Assembly (NCBI GenBank): GCA_904396155.1
Contig: CAJFOI010000002.1
Location: 1-54,525 of the forward strand
DNA: 54,525 bases
Origin: Candidatus Avispirillum faecium
Lineage (GTDB): Bacteria; Bacillota; Clostridia; Oscillospirales; CAG-272
Direction of reading: 5' to 3'
Under the pieces are notes generated by a model. The model did no database searches, had not been told where the DNA came from, and worked only from the letters and a program-made list of their open reading frames with translations. Positions 45,436 through 53,412 of the stretch are shown piece by piece (position 1 is the stretch's first letter; every line of letters starts with the position of its first letter). The position numbers were made by a program, and so were the translations under genes.

Positions 45436-46870
45436 CCCTTCCCAGTCTCATCAATACCTGCAAGAGAAAATGGTAGTTTTTTTCCACCGACAAAACATCC
45501 AGTCGCTCTGCCGGCGTATGGATCCCTGTAATCGCAGGTCCAAAGGAAACAATGTCCAGCCCCGGCATTTTGCTTTGCAGTACGCCGCATTCCAGCCCTG
45601 CGTGGATCACCTCTACTTTGGGCATCTCAGAAAACATCTCCTGCCAGGTTTTCACCATCGTCTCCCGCAGCTGTGATTTTTCATTATATACCCAGCCGGG
45701 ATATGCACCATCCCGTTGTGCGCCGCCTCCCATGGATGCCAGCAAATCATCGATTTGCGCACATACCGCATCCCGCCGCTGTGTAGATTCGCTGCGCACG
45801 GAAATGGTACTGCAAGCAGAATCCCCACTTATCTCCACTGCTGCCAGATTTGCAGATGTTCCTACTAATCCTTCTATATTGGGGTGCATAGACAGAACAC
45901 CGCAGGGTGCCTGTGTCAAAAATTGAAGCAAATATGCCAGACTCTCGCCGGCGAGAACGTCTGCCTCTCCTTCACCGATCCCCTCTTCCGTCAGCTGCAT
46001 TTCCGGCTCCCGGTCCCGGTATTCCTCCTGTAACATGGCAAATGCAGATGCAAAGTCTCCCTCCCCCAAAACGACTGCCTCACACCTGGAAGGAATCACG
46101 TTGTCCTTGTCTCCGCCCTTTATGGACACAAGCGCATAAGACCCAATGCCTGCCGCAGACAAAAGCCGTCCCATCAACTGGAGAGCATTTCCTCCATTCT
46201 TGTGAATATCCGCGCCGCTATGCCCTCCTTGAAGCCCATGGAGAATCAGTCGTCTGCCGTCGCCGCTTCCGAGCACACGCCGTATGGGAATGCGGCAGCG
46301 CATACGCACGCCGCTACAGGAACCTGCAGTAAATACACCGTCCTCGTCACTGTCCAAATTGATCAGATATCTGGCGGTACATTTCGACAAATCCAAATGC
46401 TGGGCGCCGATCAGTCCAATCTCCTCGTCTGAAGTGAAAATGCATTCCAGAGGCGGATGTACCGCATCCCCGTCGTCCAAAATTGCCAGCATCATCGCCA
46501 CAGCAATCCCATCATCTGCGCCCAGGGTTGTCCCCTTGGACCACACATATCTGCCGTCCGTCTCTATGGGAAGGGGATCCCGCAAAAAATCGAAAGGCAA
46601 ATCCGGTATTTTATCGCACACCATATCCAGGTGTCCCTGAAGCATCACGGCAGGGACATTTTTTATCGATGGATTTCCCGGCTTTCTTACAATAATATTG
46701 TCATTAGCGTCCCTCTCCCAGCAAAGGCCTCTACTCCGGGCAAAGGTTTCTATATAATCAGCGATCTGCCCGCAATGCCCCGACCCCCGAGGAATTGCAG
46801 ATATTTGTTCAAAATAGGAAAACACCTTTGCAGGCCTGCATCTCTCCAGCATACGCTTCGCCTCCCTCAT
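45422..46870 (-). CDS. pepD: Aminoacyl-histidine dipeptidase (PepD, M20 family)
   Basis: 482 residues, the family length. Zinc ligands are visible in LQGHLDMVCDK and LGADDGIAVAMML, the catalytic Glu in FTSDEEIGLIG, and further ligands in INLDSDEDG. The lid domain GLQGGHSGADIHKNGGNALQ is typical of PepD. It degrades Xaa-His and other dipeptides in the cytoplasm. The start is ATG 46870, overlapping the lipoprotein stop as ATGA; a longer frame has no support. It forms a unit with the lipoprotein, the HAD enzyme and perhaps the cupin. Confidence 0.95.
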   Translation of the reverse strand: MREAKRMLERCRPAKVFSYFEQISAIPRGSGHCGQIADYIETFARSRGLCWERDANDNIIVRKPGNPSIKNVPAVMLQGHLDMVCDKIPDLPFDFLRDPLPIETDGRYVWSKGTTLGADDGIAVAMMLAILDDGDAVHPPLECIFTSDEEIGLIGAQHLDLSKCTARYLINLDSDEDGVFTAGSCSGVRMRCRIPIRRVLGSGDGRRLILHGLQGGHSGADIHKNGGNALQLMGRLLSAAGIGSYALVSIKGGDKDNVIPSRCEAVVLGEGDFASAFAMLQEEYRDREPEMQLTEEGIGEGEADVLAGESLAYLLQFLTQAPCGVLSMHPNIEGLVGTSANLAAVEISGDSACSTISVRSESTQRRDAVCAQIDDLLASMGGGAQRDGAYPGWVYNEKSQLRETMVKTWQEMFSEMPKVEVIHAGLECGVLQSKMPGLDIVSFGPAITGIHTPAERLDVLSVEKNYHFLLQVLMRLGRDANA

Positions 46871-47640
46871 TGATCTGTCACCGTAAAAGCAGCCTCCAGG
46901 GTGTCCCCGCCACCGGTGACAGTAATGGTATATGTACCAGGCTTGGTTCTGGAACCCACACGCCACTCCCAGACGACGATGCCGTTTGCATCTGCGATCT
47001 TGGGCACCAGATCGGACGCCTTACTCACAGAAGAGGAGTAGCGAACAACAATGCTGTACTCCACCCCCGGTGTCCCACAAATCTCTATACTGGCAGTTCC
47101 CCCTCGTTTTATGGGAGAAGTGACGGACTGCAGCACAATTCCACCGCCATCCCCAGTCCCGGAATCCGACTGAGGCTGCGCGGACCCGCTTTCCTCCGAT
47201 TCATTCTCGCGTTCTTGCGTTTCATCGTCTGTCTGTGCCGGGACGGGATCCTCTTCCGTGGTTTCGCTCCCGCTTTCGTCATACAAAATATCCTCTCCCA
47301 CGGAAATCTTCGTCACCGTTCCATCTTCTATATAAACTTCGGCGGAAGTGGAATAATCCTCTCCCCACCAAATACGGTAATAACTCTGTCCCAGGCCGTC
47401 CGACATCTGAATGATGTTGGAAATCTCCTCACGGATCCCCGCATCCAAAAGCCGCCCAAAAGCGGCATCTGCCTGCTGTGCATCCAGCTTCATGCTTTCC
47501 ATCATCGCCTGTACATTCGCATCGTAAAAGTCATATGCACTGCGATATTCACTGCTGCGCAACCCATCATACGATTTTTCCTGGGAACATCCCACAAGAC
47601 CCAAAGCAAGCAAAAGCAAAACTGCCGCTATTTTTTTCAT
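46867..47640 (-). CDS. Lipoprotein with C-terminal Ig-like domain
   Basis: 257 residues. Lipobox LVGC (about 15-18), an alpha-helical region to about residue 75, a small beta region to about 115, a Glu/Ser/Gln-rich spacer (115-160), then an Ig-like domain (VTSPIKRGGTASIEICGTPG ... WRVGSRTKPGTYTITVTGGG). The family is not recognised; the C-terminal part resembles Ig-like modules of surface proteins. It is coupled to pepD by a 4-base overlap, so an accessory role in peptide use is possible but unproven. Confidence 0.8.
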   Translation of the reverse strand: MKKIAAVLLLLALGLVGCSQEKSYDGLRSSEYRSAYDFYDANVQAMMESMKLDAQQADAAFGRLLDAGIREEISNIIQMSDGLGQSYYRIWWGEDYSTSAEVYIEDGTVTKISVGEDILYDESGSETTEEDPVPAQTDDETQERENESEESGSAQPQSDSGTGDGGGIVLQSVTSPIKRGGTASIEICGTPGVEYSIVVRYSSSVSKASDLVPKIADANGIVVWEWRVGSRTKPGTYTITVTGGGDTLEAAFTVTDQ

Positions 47641-47843
47641 ACCTGCACTTCTCTCCCTTCAATAGAGATAAGTATATATTTTCCATTTCGATGCATTTCA
47701 TACAGAACATTCCATCACCGGTTTCTAAAAAGCGGCGACAGCATATATTGTGTATAATCCCTCCAAAATATGGTAGCGCAAAAGTCGTCTGTTGTCAACT
47801 TGCATTTGCGAAAAATATTCTGCCGAGAAAATTCTAAAAACCA

Positions 47844-47872
47844 TAGACAAACAGTTTTTTTTATGATATACT
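47844..47872 (+). promoter_or_regulatory. Promoter of tRNA-Ala
   Basis: TAGACA (47844-47849), 17-base spacer rich in T, TATACT (47867-47872), 12 bases before the tRNA. Bases 47641-47843 show no gene. Confidence 0.6.
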
Positions 47873-47884
47873 ATGAAAAAACAG

Positions 47885-47960
47885 GGGCCTGTAACTCAGC
47901 TGGGAGAGTACTTGAATGGCATTCAAGAAGTCGCGTGTTCGATCCACGTCAGGTCCACCA
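47885..47960 (+). tRNA. tRNA-Ala (anticodon GGC)
   Basis: 76 bases folding as a cloverleaf. Acceptor GGGCCTG/CAGGTCC (one G-T), D stem ACTC/GAGT with loop AGCTGGGA, anticodon stem CTTGA/TCAAG with loop ATGGCAT (anticodon GGC at 47918-47920), variable loop AAGTC, and T stem GCGTG/CACGT with loop TTCGATC. The discriminator is A and CCA is encoded (47958-47960). GGC reads the alanine codons GCC and GCU. A terminator follows directly. Confidence 0.92.
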
Positions 47961-47965
47961 GGCAG

Positions 47966-47998
47966 AAAAGACGCCGCCAAAGATTGCGGCGTCTTTTT
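47966..47998 (+). terminator. Terminator of tRNA-Ala
   Basis: GACGCCGC (47970-47977) pairs with GCGGCGTC (47986-47993), with loop CAAAGATT and a TTTTT tail. Confidence 0.9.
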
Positions 47999-48048
47999 CT
48001 ATTGCAGCAGGAGCCGAAACGAACACGGTCCGCGGTCTTACTTATGCT

Positions 48049-48819
48049 TCAATGACCGGCCGGTTTCTTCCCCATCATATTTTTTTCCTCTACAAAATCC
48101 GCGTGAAGCAATGCACAAAAAATGACTCCCAAAGGAACAAATGTTGCCCAAATGGCTCTTCCGGCACAAAGATTACATAGTATCGTGCCAACCACTGCAC
48201 CCACAAGAAAAAAGAGCAACATCTCAAAATGCTGTGCTAATTTTCTCCTGTGGGACTTGTCATGACTGTGGGAATGCTGGACTTCTTTTGCCAGCCCGAC
48301 TCCAATTTGCCTTATATGATTGGTGGCAAAGGTCGTTGCCATTGGAATTCCTTCCGCCACGCGAAACGTGTTGTACTGCATAGATGCGATAAAATTAATC
48401 GCGATCTGAGATATCTGCACCGGCGCCGACTCCGGAACAAATCCCAGTCCCAACACAAAAAGCATCTCGACTCCAATTAGCAGCGTATCCCAACGAATAC
48501 GCAAATGACGCTTAATCGGATTTGGAAGCAGCTCAGAAACAAATGCACCCATGAGATATGCCGAAATCGGAATCAAATAATAGAGTGCCTCATTCCACTT
48601 CGCCGCGCCGAGCGCCATCCCCATCAACACCACATTTCCTGTTTGCGCGTTGCAAAACACATTTCCGCGAAGTAAAAATGTATAAGAACCAAAAAAACCG
48701 GCGACAACCATCAGTAAATGAAAAATCCACTTTCTCTCACACATGAGAAAGTACGTGCTGTTCTCCTGTTTTACTTGTCTCACTACTGCGGCCTCCGTTG
48801 CATTCAGATCATCTTTCAC
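48049..48819 (-). CDS. DUF1275 (YoaK-like) membrane protein
   Basis: 256 residues with six or seven membrane segments. Family blocks: LMVVAGFFGSYTFLLRGNVF with CNAQTGNVVLMGMALG near the N-terminus (the NxQTGN motif), PISAYLMGAFVSELL, and ASMQYNTFRVAEGIPMATTF with ATNHIRQIG. The function of the family is unknown. A His-rich loop (SHSHDKSHRR) near residue 190 could bind metal. No partner gene is evident. Confidence 0.88.
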   Translation of the reverse strand: MKDDLNATEAAVVRQVKQENSTYFLMCERKWIFHLLMVVAGFFGSYTFLLRGNVFCNAQTGNVVLMGMALGAAKWNEALYYLIPISAYLMGAFVSELLPNPIKRHLRIRWDTLLIGVEMLFVLGLGFVPESAPVQISQIAINFIASMQYNTFRVAEGIPMATTFATNHIRQIGVGLAKEVQHSHSHDKSHRRKLAQHFEMLLFFLVGAVVGTILCNLCAGRAIWATFVPLGVIFCALLHADFVEEKNMMGKKPAGH

Positions 48820-48942
48820 CAGTCAGGACTTCAGAAAAGTTCTCCAATTTTTATTGTATCACCAAAAAATCATCTTTGCAAGAAAAACCTGGGAACACAA
48901 TGGATACTGCCTCCTTTTTAGCACGATAACAAATACCCCAAA

Positions 48943-48975
48943 AAAGCATCGTCTCTTTGATAGAGACGATGCTTT
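48943..48975 (-). terminator. Terminator of the SipW-type protein gene
   Basis: AAAGCATCGTCTCT (48943-48956) pairs perfectly with AGAGACGATGCTTT (48962-48975). The T run on the minus strand (RC of 48937-48942) is strong. It could also act weakly on the plus strand. Confidence 0.88.
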
Positions 48976-48998
48976 ATATCTGCAGCATACTGCTTTTC

Positions 48999-50516
48999 TT
49001 ACGCGATGGTTTCCCAATGTGCACTGCCACTGACGGCACTGGACGTTCCAGAGCAATTCTGAACCCGAAGAGTAATATCTACCGGATAATTGCTCCAATA
49101 AATTTCACCAATCAGGTAATTTGATCCTGTACAATCCTCCGCATGACAGTTGGACATTGTCGCTACACCGCGCCCGTCATATGTACCGATTATAATTCCT
49201 CTACCCTTAAGGCCGCCCGTTACGGAAGTATTGCGCACAGTGATGTTTTCCGCAGTTGCAGTGGCACCTGTCGTCGTCTGCCACGCACCGGCTACTGCGC
49301 CAACTTTTGACATTTCCAGGAAGTTTGTACCTTCCAGTTTTATAGAAGCATCTTCCACGGTGATGTTTGTCAAATTTGTATTTTCTGCGGCATATCCGAC
49401 GACGCCGCCGGCCCACTTTAAGGAACTGGTCACGGTTATATTCCGCAACGTGATATTGTCCAGTGTGCAGCCATAGGACATTCCCAGCACAACGCCGGTA
49501 TACTCTGCACCTACCGCCACAGCATCTTCAATCACTACATTTTGAATCACTGCTCCCCGGATTCCTTTGGAGCCGAACAAACCGGTACCACTCTGACTGC
49601 CTGCAGCATCCATTGTAAAATTACGGATGGTATGTCCCTGTCCGTCAAAGGTGAAGTTTCCATTATTACTTGCAACCGGCCACTGTTTTCCGCCCAAGTC
49701 CACATCATTCAGCAAAGCAAACGTATTGTTTGCAATGTTTGCGGGATCCAAAGCCCAGGCAAGCTCTGCTGCCGTAGAAATCTGATATACGCCAGCTGCC
49801 TGCTCCGGTTCCTCTTTACTCTCCCCATCCCACGGTTCAATCCAAGTGGCATCTGCATCGTATTGATCGCCGAAGCCGTCGTTTTCTACCGTATCCTGGG
49901 TTGCTTTCAAATTGATACCCAAATCAACAAACAAAGCCTTGCCGTCGCTGGATTTCTTACTATTGTTCAAATTGTACGCGTTGTCTGCTGCACCAGGCTC
50001 CCAGTAAATTACCACACCGTATGTGTCATCCTCCTGCGCAAGCAGGTTTCCGGTTTTTATAAAGCTATTCAGACTTTCAAAGGCGAGTTCGGACACATCT
50101 TCGCGGGTTCCATCAAAACCACCCTCCACAACTGCAACCTGCAGCACATCCTTGAGAGACTCGCCGCTGCCTTCAACTGTGTTGTAATCACCCAAGCGCA
50201 TGGACAGCTCATACTTCAGCGCCAGGCTCCCTGCATTTGCAACGCGGAAGTTTTCGTAAGCAATAACTCCCGGTTCCCATTGAATGGACTCGCCCTCTTT
50301 GCCGGCAAACAAAGTAGTGGATCCATCCACCTTCTCGTCCAGTTTCTCTCCATGGTACAGTTCTACATCCAGACTGCCAGCTACAATTCTGTTATTGCCG
50401 CTGACAACACGATCTGTAAACCATGCCAAGGTACCACCAATGAGCATCGCCGCACAAAGTACCAGGGAAAATACGCTGGCCAGCAATGCGCTTTTGGTTT
50501 TTTTGCTGCTTGTCAT
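48999..50516 (-). CDS. SipW-type signal peptide protein: TasA-like domain plus beta-helix
   Basis: 505 residues. The N-terminal signal LLASVFSLVLCAAMLIGGTL followed by AWFTD is the TasA/CalY (SipW-dependent) type. Residues 40-225 look like a TasA/camelysin beta domain (IVAGSLDVELYHG, WEPGVIAYENFRVANAGSLA). Residues 245-500 form a right-handed beta-helix with GLUG-like turns (FALLNDVDLGGKQWP, GLFGSKGIRGAVIQNVVIED, GVVGYAAENTNLTNITVEDA). TasA relatives form extracellular fibres; the helix could be an adhesive module. No sipW peptidase gene is in the window. The gene diverges from a small XRE repressor across a palindrome-bearing promoter. Confidence 0.88.
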   Translation of the reverse strand: MTSSKKTKSALLASVFSLVLCAAMLIGGTLAWFTDRVVSGNNRIVAGSLDVELYHGEKLDEKVDGSTTLFAGKEGESIQWEPGVIAYENFRVANAGSLALKYELSMRLGDYNTVEGSGESLKDVLQVAVVEGGFDGTREDVSELAFESLNSFIKTGNLLAQEDDTYGVVIYWEPGAADNAYNLNNSKKSSDGKALFVDLGINLKATQDTVENDGFGDQYDADATWIEPWDGESKEEPEQAAGVYQISTAAELAWALDPANIANNTFALLNDVDLGGKQWPVASNNGNFTFDGQGHTIRNFTMDAAGSQSGTGLFGSKGIRGAVIQNVVIEDAVAVGAEYTGVVLGMSYGCTLDNITLRNITVTSSLKWAGGVVGYAAENTNLTNITVEDASIKLEGTNFLEMSKVGAVAGAWQTTTGATATAENITVRNTSVTGGLKGRGIIIGTYDGRGVATMSNCHAEDCTGSNYLIGEIYWSNYPVDITLRVQNCSGTSSAVSGSAHWETIA

Positions 50517-50554
50517 TGTTTTTACCCTCCTTATATTATTTTTTCAATGACATA

Positions 50555-50577
50555 TATAAACGGTCCCGCCGTTTATA
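50555..50577 (-). other. Stem-loop in the 5' leader of the SipW-type gene
   Basis: TATAAACGG (50555-50563) pairs perfectly with CCGTTTATA (50569-50577), with loop TCCCG. It lies 38 bases before the start codon in a leader of about 135 bases. No T run follows, so a stability or translation-control role is more likely than termination. Confidence 0.5.
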
Positions 50578-50658
50578 CCTTACAAGAATTTTTACGAATT
50601 TACAACTTTTTTTGTATTTATTTCTCACATGAATCCCAATACTTTAAGGGACACACAT

Positions 50659-50705
50659 ATTATAGTAAATTTATTTACTAATGTCAATAGTAAATTTGTT
50701 TATTA
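50659..50705. promoter_or_regulatory. SipW-type gene promoter with twin palindromic operators
   Basis: Minus strand: TTGACA (50682-50687), 17-base spacer, TATAAT (50659-50664), both consensus. The spacer is almost filled by the perfect palindrome TAGTAAATTTATTTACTA (50663-50680). A second copy with two changes lies at 50688-50705; the centres are 25 bp apart. Together they cover the promoter of the minus gene and the upstream region of the XRE gene. Confidence 0.7.
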
Positions 50706-50732
50706 AATATAATGAAGTGGGGAGGTGTCACG

Positions 50733-50945
50733 GTGAATTACAGATATGTAAAGATCATCCGCGACCTGCGCGAAGACCACGACAAAACGCAGCAGGAGAT
50801 CGCCGACTATCTTGGAACTTCCCAGACAATGTATGCCCGATATGAACGCGGCGCGAATGAATTGCCTATACGGCATTTGTTAAAGCTCTGCAAATACTAT
50901 CAAGTGTCCGCTGATTATATTTTAGGATTAAAAAGGAAAAAATGA
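50733..50945 (+). CDS. Small XRE-family repressor
   Basis: 70 residues, a single HTH (KTQQEIADYLGTSQTMYARY) followed by the short Cro/CI-like tail LKLCKYYQVSADYILGLK. The GTG at 50733 was chosen because GGGGAGG lies 7 bases upstream; an ATG 7 codons earlier has no ribosome site. Palindromic repeats sit between it and the divergent SipW-type gene, so autoregulation and repression of that gene are likely. A strong terminator follows. Confidence 0.9.
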   Translation: MNYRYVKIIRDLREDHDKTQQEIADYLGTSQTMYARYERGANELPIRHLLKLCKYYQVSADYILGLKRKK

Positions 50946-50973
50946 AAAACTCAGGCAGTAAGCCTGAGTTTTT
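50945..50973. terminator. Bidirectional terminator
   Basis: AAAAACTCAGGC (50945-50956) pairs perfectly with GCCTGAGTTTTT (50962-50973). It ends the XRE gene and can serve the convergent TspO gene. Confidence 0.92.
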
Positions 50974-50984
50974 CTATATTCATC

Positions 50985-51455
50985 TCAATTTAACAAATAA
51001 ATAGAAAAATTCAAATATCCTGCAAAAGTCACCCATAATAGGTACGGCAGCATAAGATATCCGGACACCCTGGAAATTTGATGAAACAAAATACTTGTTG
51101 CAAAAATCAGCAGCCATAAAATAACCAACCAGATAAATGCAAACAGGTATAACTGCATGTTAAAAAAGAAAATCGACCAGAAGAAGTTGAAAAAAAGCTG
51201 GACACCGTATATTGTCAGAGCAGTTTGATTTGGTTTCCCAGAGATCAGCACGAGATAAGACGCAACTCCCATCAGAATGTACAAAACTGTCCATACGACA
51301 GGAAACAGCCACCCTGGTGGAGACAAGGGCGGTTTGCTGATCGTTTGAAATAAATCCATATTATTTCGTGTCAGCAGCGCAGAAAATCCCCCAACGCCCA
51401 GTGGAACAGCAAGACAAATCAGCAGTTTTTTCCATTGTATATGCAAAGTCATCAC
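50985..51455 (-). CDS. TspO/MBR family membrane protein
   Basis: 156 residues, five membrane segments. The family block KPPLSPPGWLFPVVWTVLYI is intact, and FNFFWSIFFFN and LPYLLWVTFAGYLNFSIY match helices 3 and 5. TspO proteins bind porphyrins and have been tied to stress responses. It is a neighbour of the oxygen-defence genes, but there is no evidence for cotranscription because the catalase terminator lies between. Confidence 0.93.
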   Translation of the reverse strand: MMTLHIQWKKLLICLAVPLGVGGFSALLTRNNMDLFQTISKPPLSPPGWLFPVVWTVLYILMGVASYLVLISGKPNQTALTIYGVQLFFNFFWSIFFFNMQLYLFAFIWLVILWLLIFATSILFHQISRVSGYLMLPYLLWVTFAGYLNFSIYLLN

Positions 51456-51530
51456 CTCTCGGCCTATTGTATGCTGTTTATGTTTTTATCATTCCAAAAT
51501 CTGACGTCAGTACCTTTACAAAATAAATTA

Positions 51531-51581
51531 AAAACGGTTGAAACTCGGCAATACGAAGTATATTCCGATATTTCAACCGTT
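51531..51581 (-). terminator. Long-stem terminator of the catalase gene
   Basis: On the minus strand CGGTTGAAA (RC of 51571-51579) pairs with TTTCAACCG (RC of 51535-51543); further short pairings lie within the 27-base loop, and TTTTTAATTT follows. Confidence 0.7.
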
Positions 51582-51585
51582 GTTC

Positions 51586-52257
51586 TTAGGATTGAAACGC
51601 GGGCGGCGTAACCTTTGTATCTGTAAACCGGCTTTCTTCCGGGGAGGGCTCGGACATGCTAAAATACATTTTTGCTGCCTGCGTTGTGCCGAAATCTCTG
51701 TTTGACCCGGTGCTTTGCACTTTATTAAAGGCCTCCCGAAACATGGCATTGTGCGCTTCTTCTCTGTTCAAGAGAAAATCGATGGTTTCTTTTACTTTTT
51801 TATCATTGATTTGGCGATACAAATATTCGTAAACCACCTTTGCTCTTTGCTCTGAAGCAATATTCGAGAGCAGGTCTGCACAAAGATCGCCGGTAACTGT
51901 CACATAATCTCCCGTCCATGAATATCCGGAAGCATTGATCAAACCGGGATTCAGCCCCAGCAACACATGGGATTCGATTTCACCCGCTGGTACGGTAGCT
52001 GCATCTACATCGTGACCATTCAAAAGATTGATTGTCTGCGCCACCATTTCCATATGACCGAGTTCTTCCGCCGCAATATCCAAAAACAAATCCTTGATTT
52101 CCGGATCTTTGATACGAAAGCTTTGCGACATATACTGCATGGCAGCCTTCAACTCCCCATTTGCACCGCCGAGCTGCTCCTGTAAAAGTGCGGCATACTG
52201 CGGATTGGGCTTTTCCACTTCTACCGAGTGAAACAACATTTTTTCATGTTTGAACAT
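51586..52257 (-). CDS. Manganese catalase family protein (CotJC-like)
   Basis: 223 residues. Ferritin-like helices with metal ligands: E35 in ANGELKAAMQYMSQ, AAEELGHME (Glu/His), ASEQRAKVVYEYLYRQ and NREEAHNAMFREAF. It lacks the long C-terminal wrap of large Mn catalases, as does the spore-coat protein CotJC. It would dismutate hydrogen peroxide, or serve in the spore coat. RBS GGGGAG precedes the ATG. Tandem 9-bp repeats and a half PerR-like site lie upstream. Confidence 0.88.
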   Translation of the reverse strand: MFKHEKMLFHSVEVEKPNPQYAALLQEQLGGANGELKAAMQYMSQSFRIKDPEIKDLFLDIAAEELGHMEMVAQTINLLNGHDVDAATVPAGEIESHVLLGLNPGLINASGYSWTGDYVTVTGDLCADLLSNIASEQRAKVVYEYLYRQINDKKVKETIDFLLNREEAHNAMFREAFNKVQSTGSNRDFGTTQAAKMYFSMSEPSPEESRFTDTKVTPPAFQS

Positions 52258-52308
52258 AATATCTCCCCACTTTCAAGTTTATAATAAAAGTGTTTCCATA
52301 ACTACAAC

Positions 52309-52326
52309 ATATATGCAATATATGCA
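52309..52326. repeat. Tandem 9-bp repeat upstream of the catalase gene
   Basis: ATATATGCA occurs twice in direct succession (52309-52317, 52318-52326), about 50 bases before the catalase ATG in the likely promoter region. ATTATAA on the minus strand (RC of 52279-52285) matches half of a PerR box. The rest of 52258-52440 shows no gene. Confidence 0.45.
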
Positions 52327-52440
52327 AAAACGAATATCGGCCGAACACAGCAAGGCCGTTTTATGAAGTTCCTATGAAATTGTTTTGTGCTGCTCTCCCA
52401 ACCATGTATACTTATAAACTCAAAAGCTGTGGCTATCTAC

Positions 52441-52479
52441 AAAAATGGAGGCAGAGATGTTTTCTCTGCCTCCATTTTT
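52441..52479 (-). terminator. Terminator of bcp
   Basis: AAAAATGGAGGCAGAG (52441-52456) pairs with CTCTGCCTCCATTTTT (52464-52479). It overlaps the bcp stop codon. Confidence 0.92.
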
Positions 52480-52934
52480 TATGAAAGCTGCGCCAATACC
52501 TCCGCCGCATTTGTGTCCGGCTTGACCTTTGGCATAATTTTTTCTATATTGCCCTGTTCGTCAATGATAAAGGTGGTGCGCACCACTCCCATGGTAGTTT
52601 TTCCATACAGTTTCTTTTCCTGCCATACGCCGTATGCCTGGATCGCAGTCCGTTCAGGATCGGAAAGCAAAAGAAAAGGCAATCCATATTTTTCAGCAAA
52701 TTTAACATGCGAAGTGGTACTGTCACGGCTAATGCCTATTACTTCTACCCCCTTTTCCCGAAATGCACTGTAAAGTCCGGCAAAAGCACAAGCCTGTTTG
52801 GTACAGCCGGGCGTATTGTCTTTGGGATAAAAATACACGACCACCTTTTGCCCCGCAAAATCGGAGAGAGAAACCTCCCTTCCGTCCTTGTCCTTCAGTG
52901 TAAATACCGGCGCCTTATCACCAATCTTGAGCAT
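52479..52934 (-). CDS. bcp: Thioredoxin-dependent thiol peroxidase (Bcp/PrxQ)
   Basis: 151 residues. The peroxidatic C44 in [10 protein letters not shown] and the resolving C49 five residues later define the two-cysteine Bcp type. FYPKD and the late [13 protein letters not shown] segment agree. It reduces hydrogen peroxide and organic peroxides with electrons from thioredoxin; a TrxB-type reductase is encoded nearby on the same strand. It follows the superoxide reductase gene by 52 bases. Confidence 0.95.
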   Translation of the reverse strand: MLKIGDKAPVFTLKDKDGREVSLSDFAGQKVVVYFYPKDNTPGCTKQACAFAGLYSAFREKGVEVIGISRDSTTSHVKFAEKYGLPFLLLSDPERTAIQAYGVWQEKKLYGKTTMGVVRTTFIIDEQGNIEKIMPKVKPDTNAAEVLAQLS

Positions 52935-52986
52935 GATCCTCCCCCCCGTTTTTTATACGCTTTTGCTTGGATGTGCATGAAACACG

Positions 52987-53367
52987 TTAAATATCCGTTT
53001 TCCAAAGGCCGTGCAGGTTGCAATAAGCATAAGCCGCTATCGGCTTTTCATCCGACAGGGCAAAGGTCACGATAGGAGCCGCGCCAGCTTCCAGACATTT
53101 TCGCTGGCCCCCCTTGTCTGTCTGAAGATAGACCCACTGAATACTGTGTTCTTCGGTCATGGGATGCTGTACCGAACCGACTTCCACTTTGACGATGTTT
53201 CCTTCCATAGTGACCAGCGGGATATGCTTCTCCGTGCTGGCTTCCATGGTTCCAGGCTCGAGTGGCGTCATTTTCTGGCCACAGCACATGATCGGCACCC
53301 CTGCGTTGTGGATCATTCCGATCAGATTGCCACAATGCTCACAAACGTAAAATCTGTTTTCACACAT
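52987..53367 (-). CDS. Desulfoferrodoxin (superoxide reductase)
   Basis: 126 residues. Centre I uses four cysteines (C9, C12, C28, C29 in VCEHCG and MCCGQKM), a desulforedoxin-type FeS4 site. Centre II has the iron ligands H48, H68, H74 and H119 and C116 (EKHIP, QHPMTEEH, CNLHGLW). It reduces superoxide to peroxide without making oxygen, which suits an anaerobe. The ATG at 53367 has AGGAG 7 bases upstream. A PerR-like box sits in the promoter. Peroxide made here can be removed by the catalase and Bcp encoded just downstream. Confidence 0.95.
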   Translation of the reverse strand: MCENRFYVCEHCGNLIGMIHNAGVPIMCCGQKMTPLEPGTMEASTEKHIPLVTMEGNIVKVEVGSVQHPMTEEHSIQWVYLQTDKGGQRKCLEAGAAPIVTFALSDEKPIAAYAYCNLHGLWKTDI

Positions 53368-53391
53368 ACTCTTTTCTCCTGTTCTTTTCAT

Positions 53392-53406
53392 TTATAAAAA
53401 TTATAA
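53392..53406. promoter_or_regulatory. PerR-like box over the superoxide reductase promoter
   Basis: TTATAAAAATTATAA matches the PerR consensus TTATAATNATTATAA at all but one position. On the minus strand it overlaps a TATAAT -10 box; a weak -35 (AGGACA) is 17 bases upstream inside trxB. The location fits repression relieved by peroxide. Confidence 0.5.
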
Positions 53407-53412
53407 AAAGAA

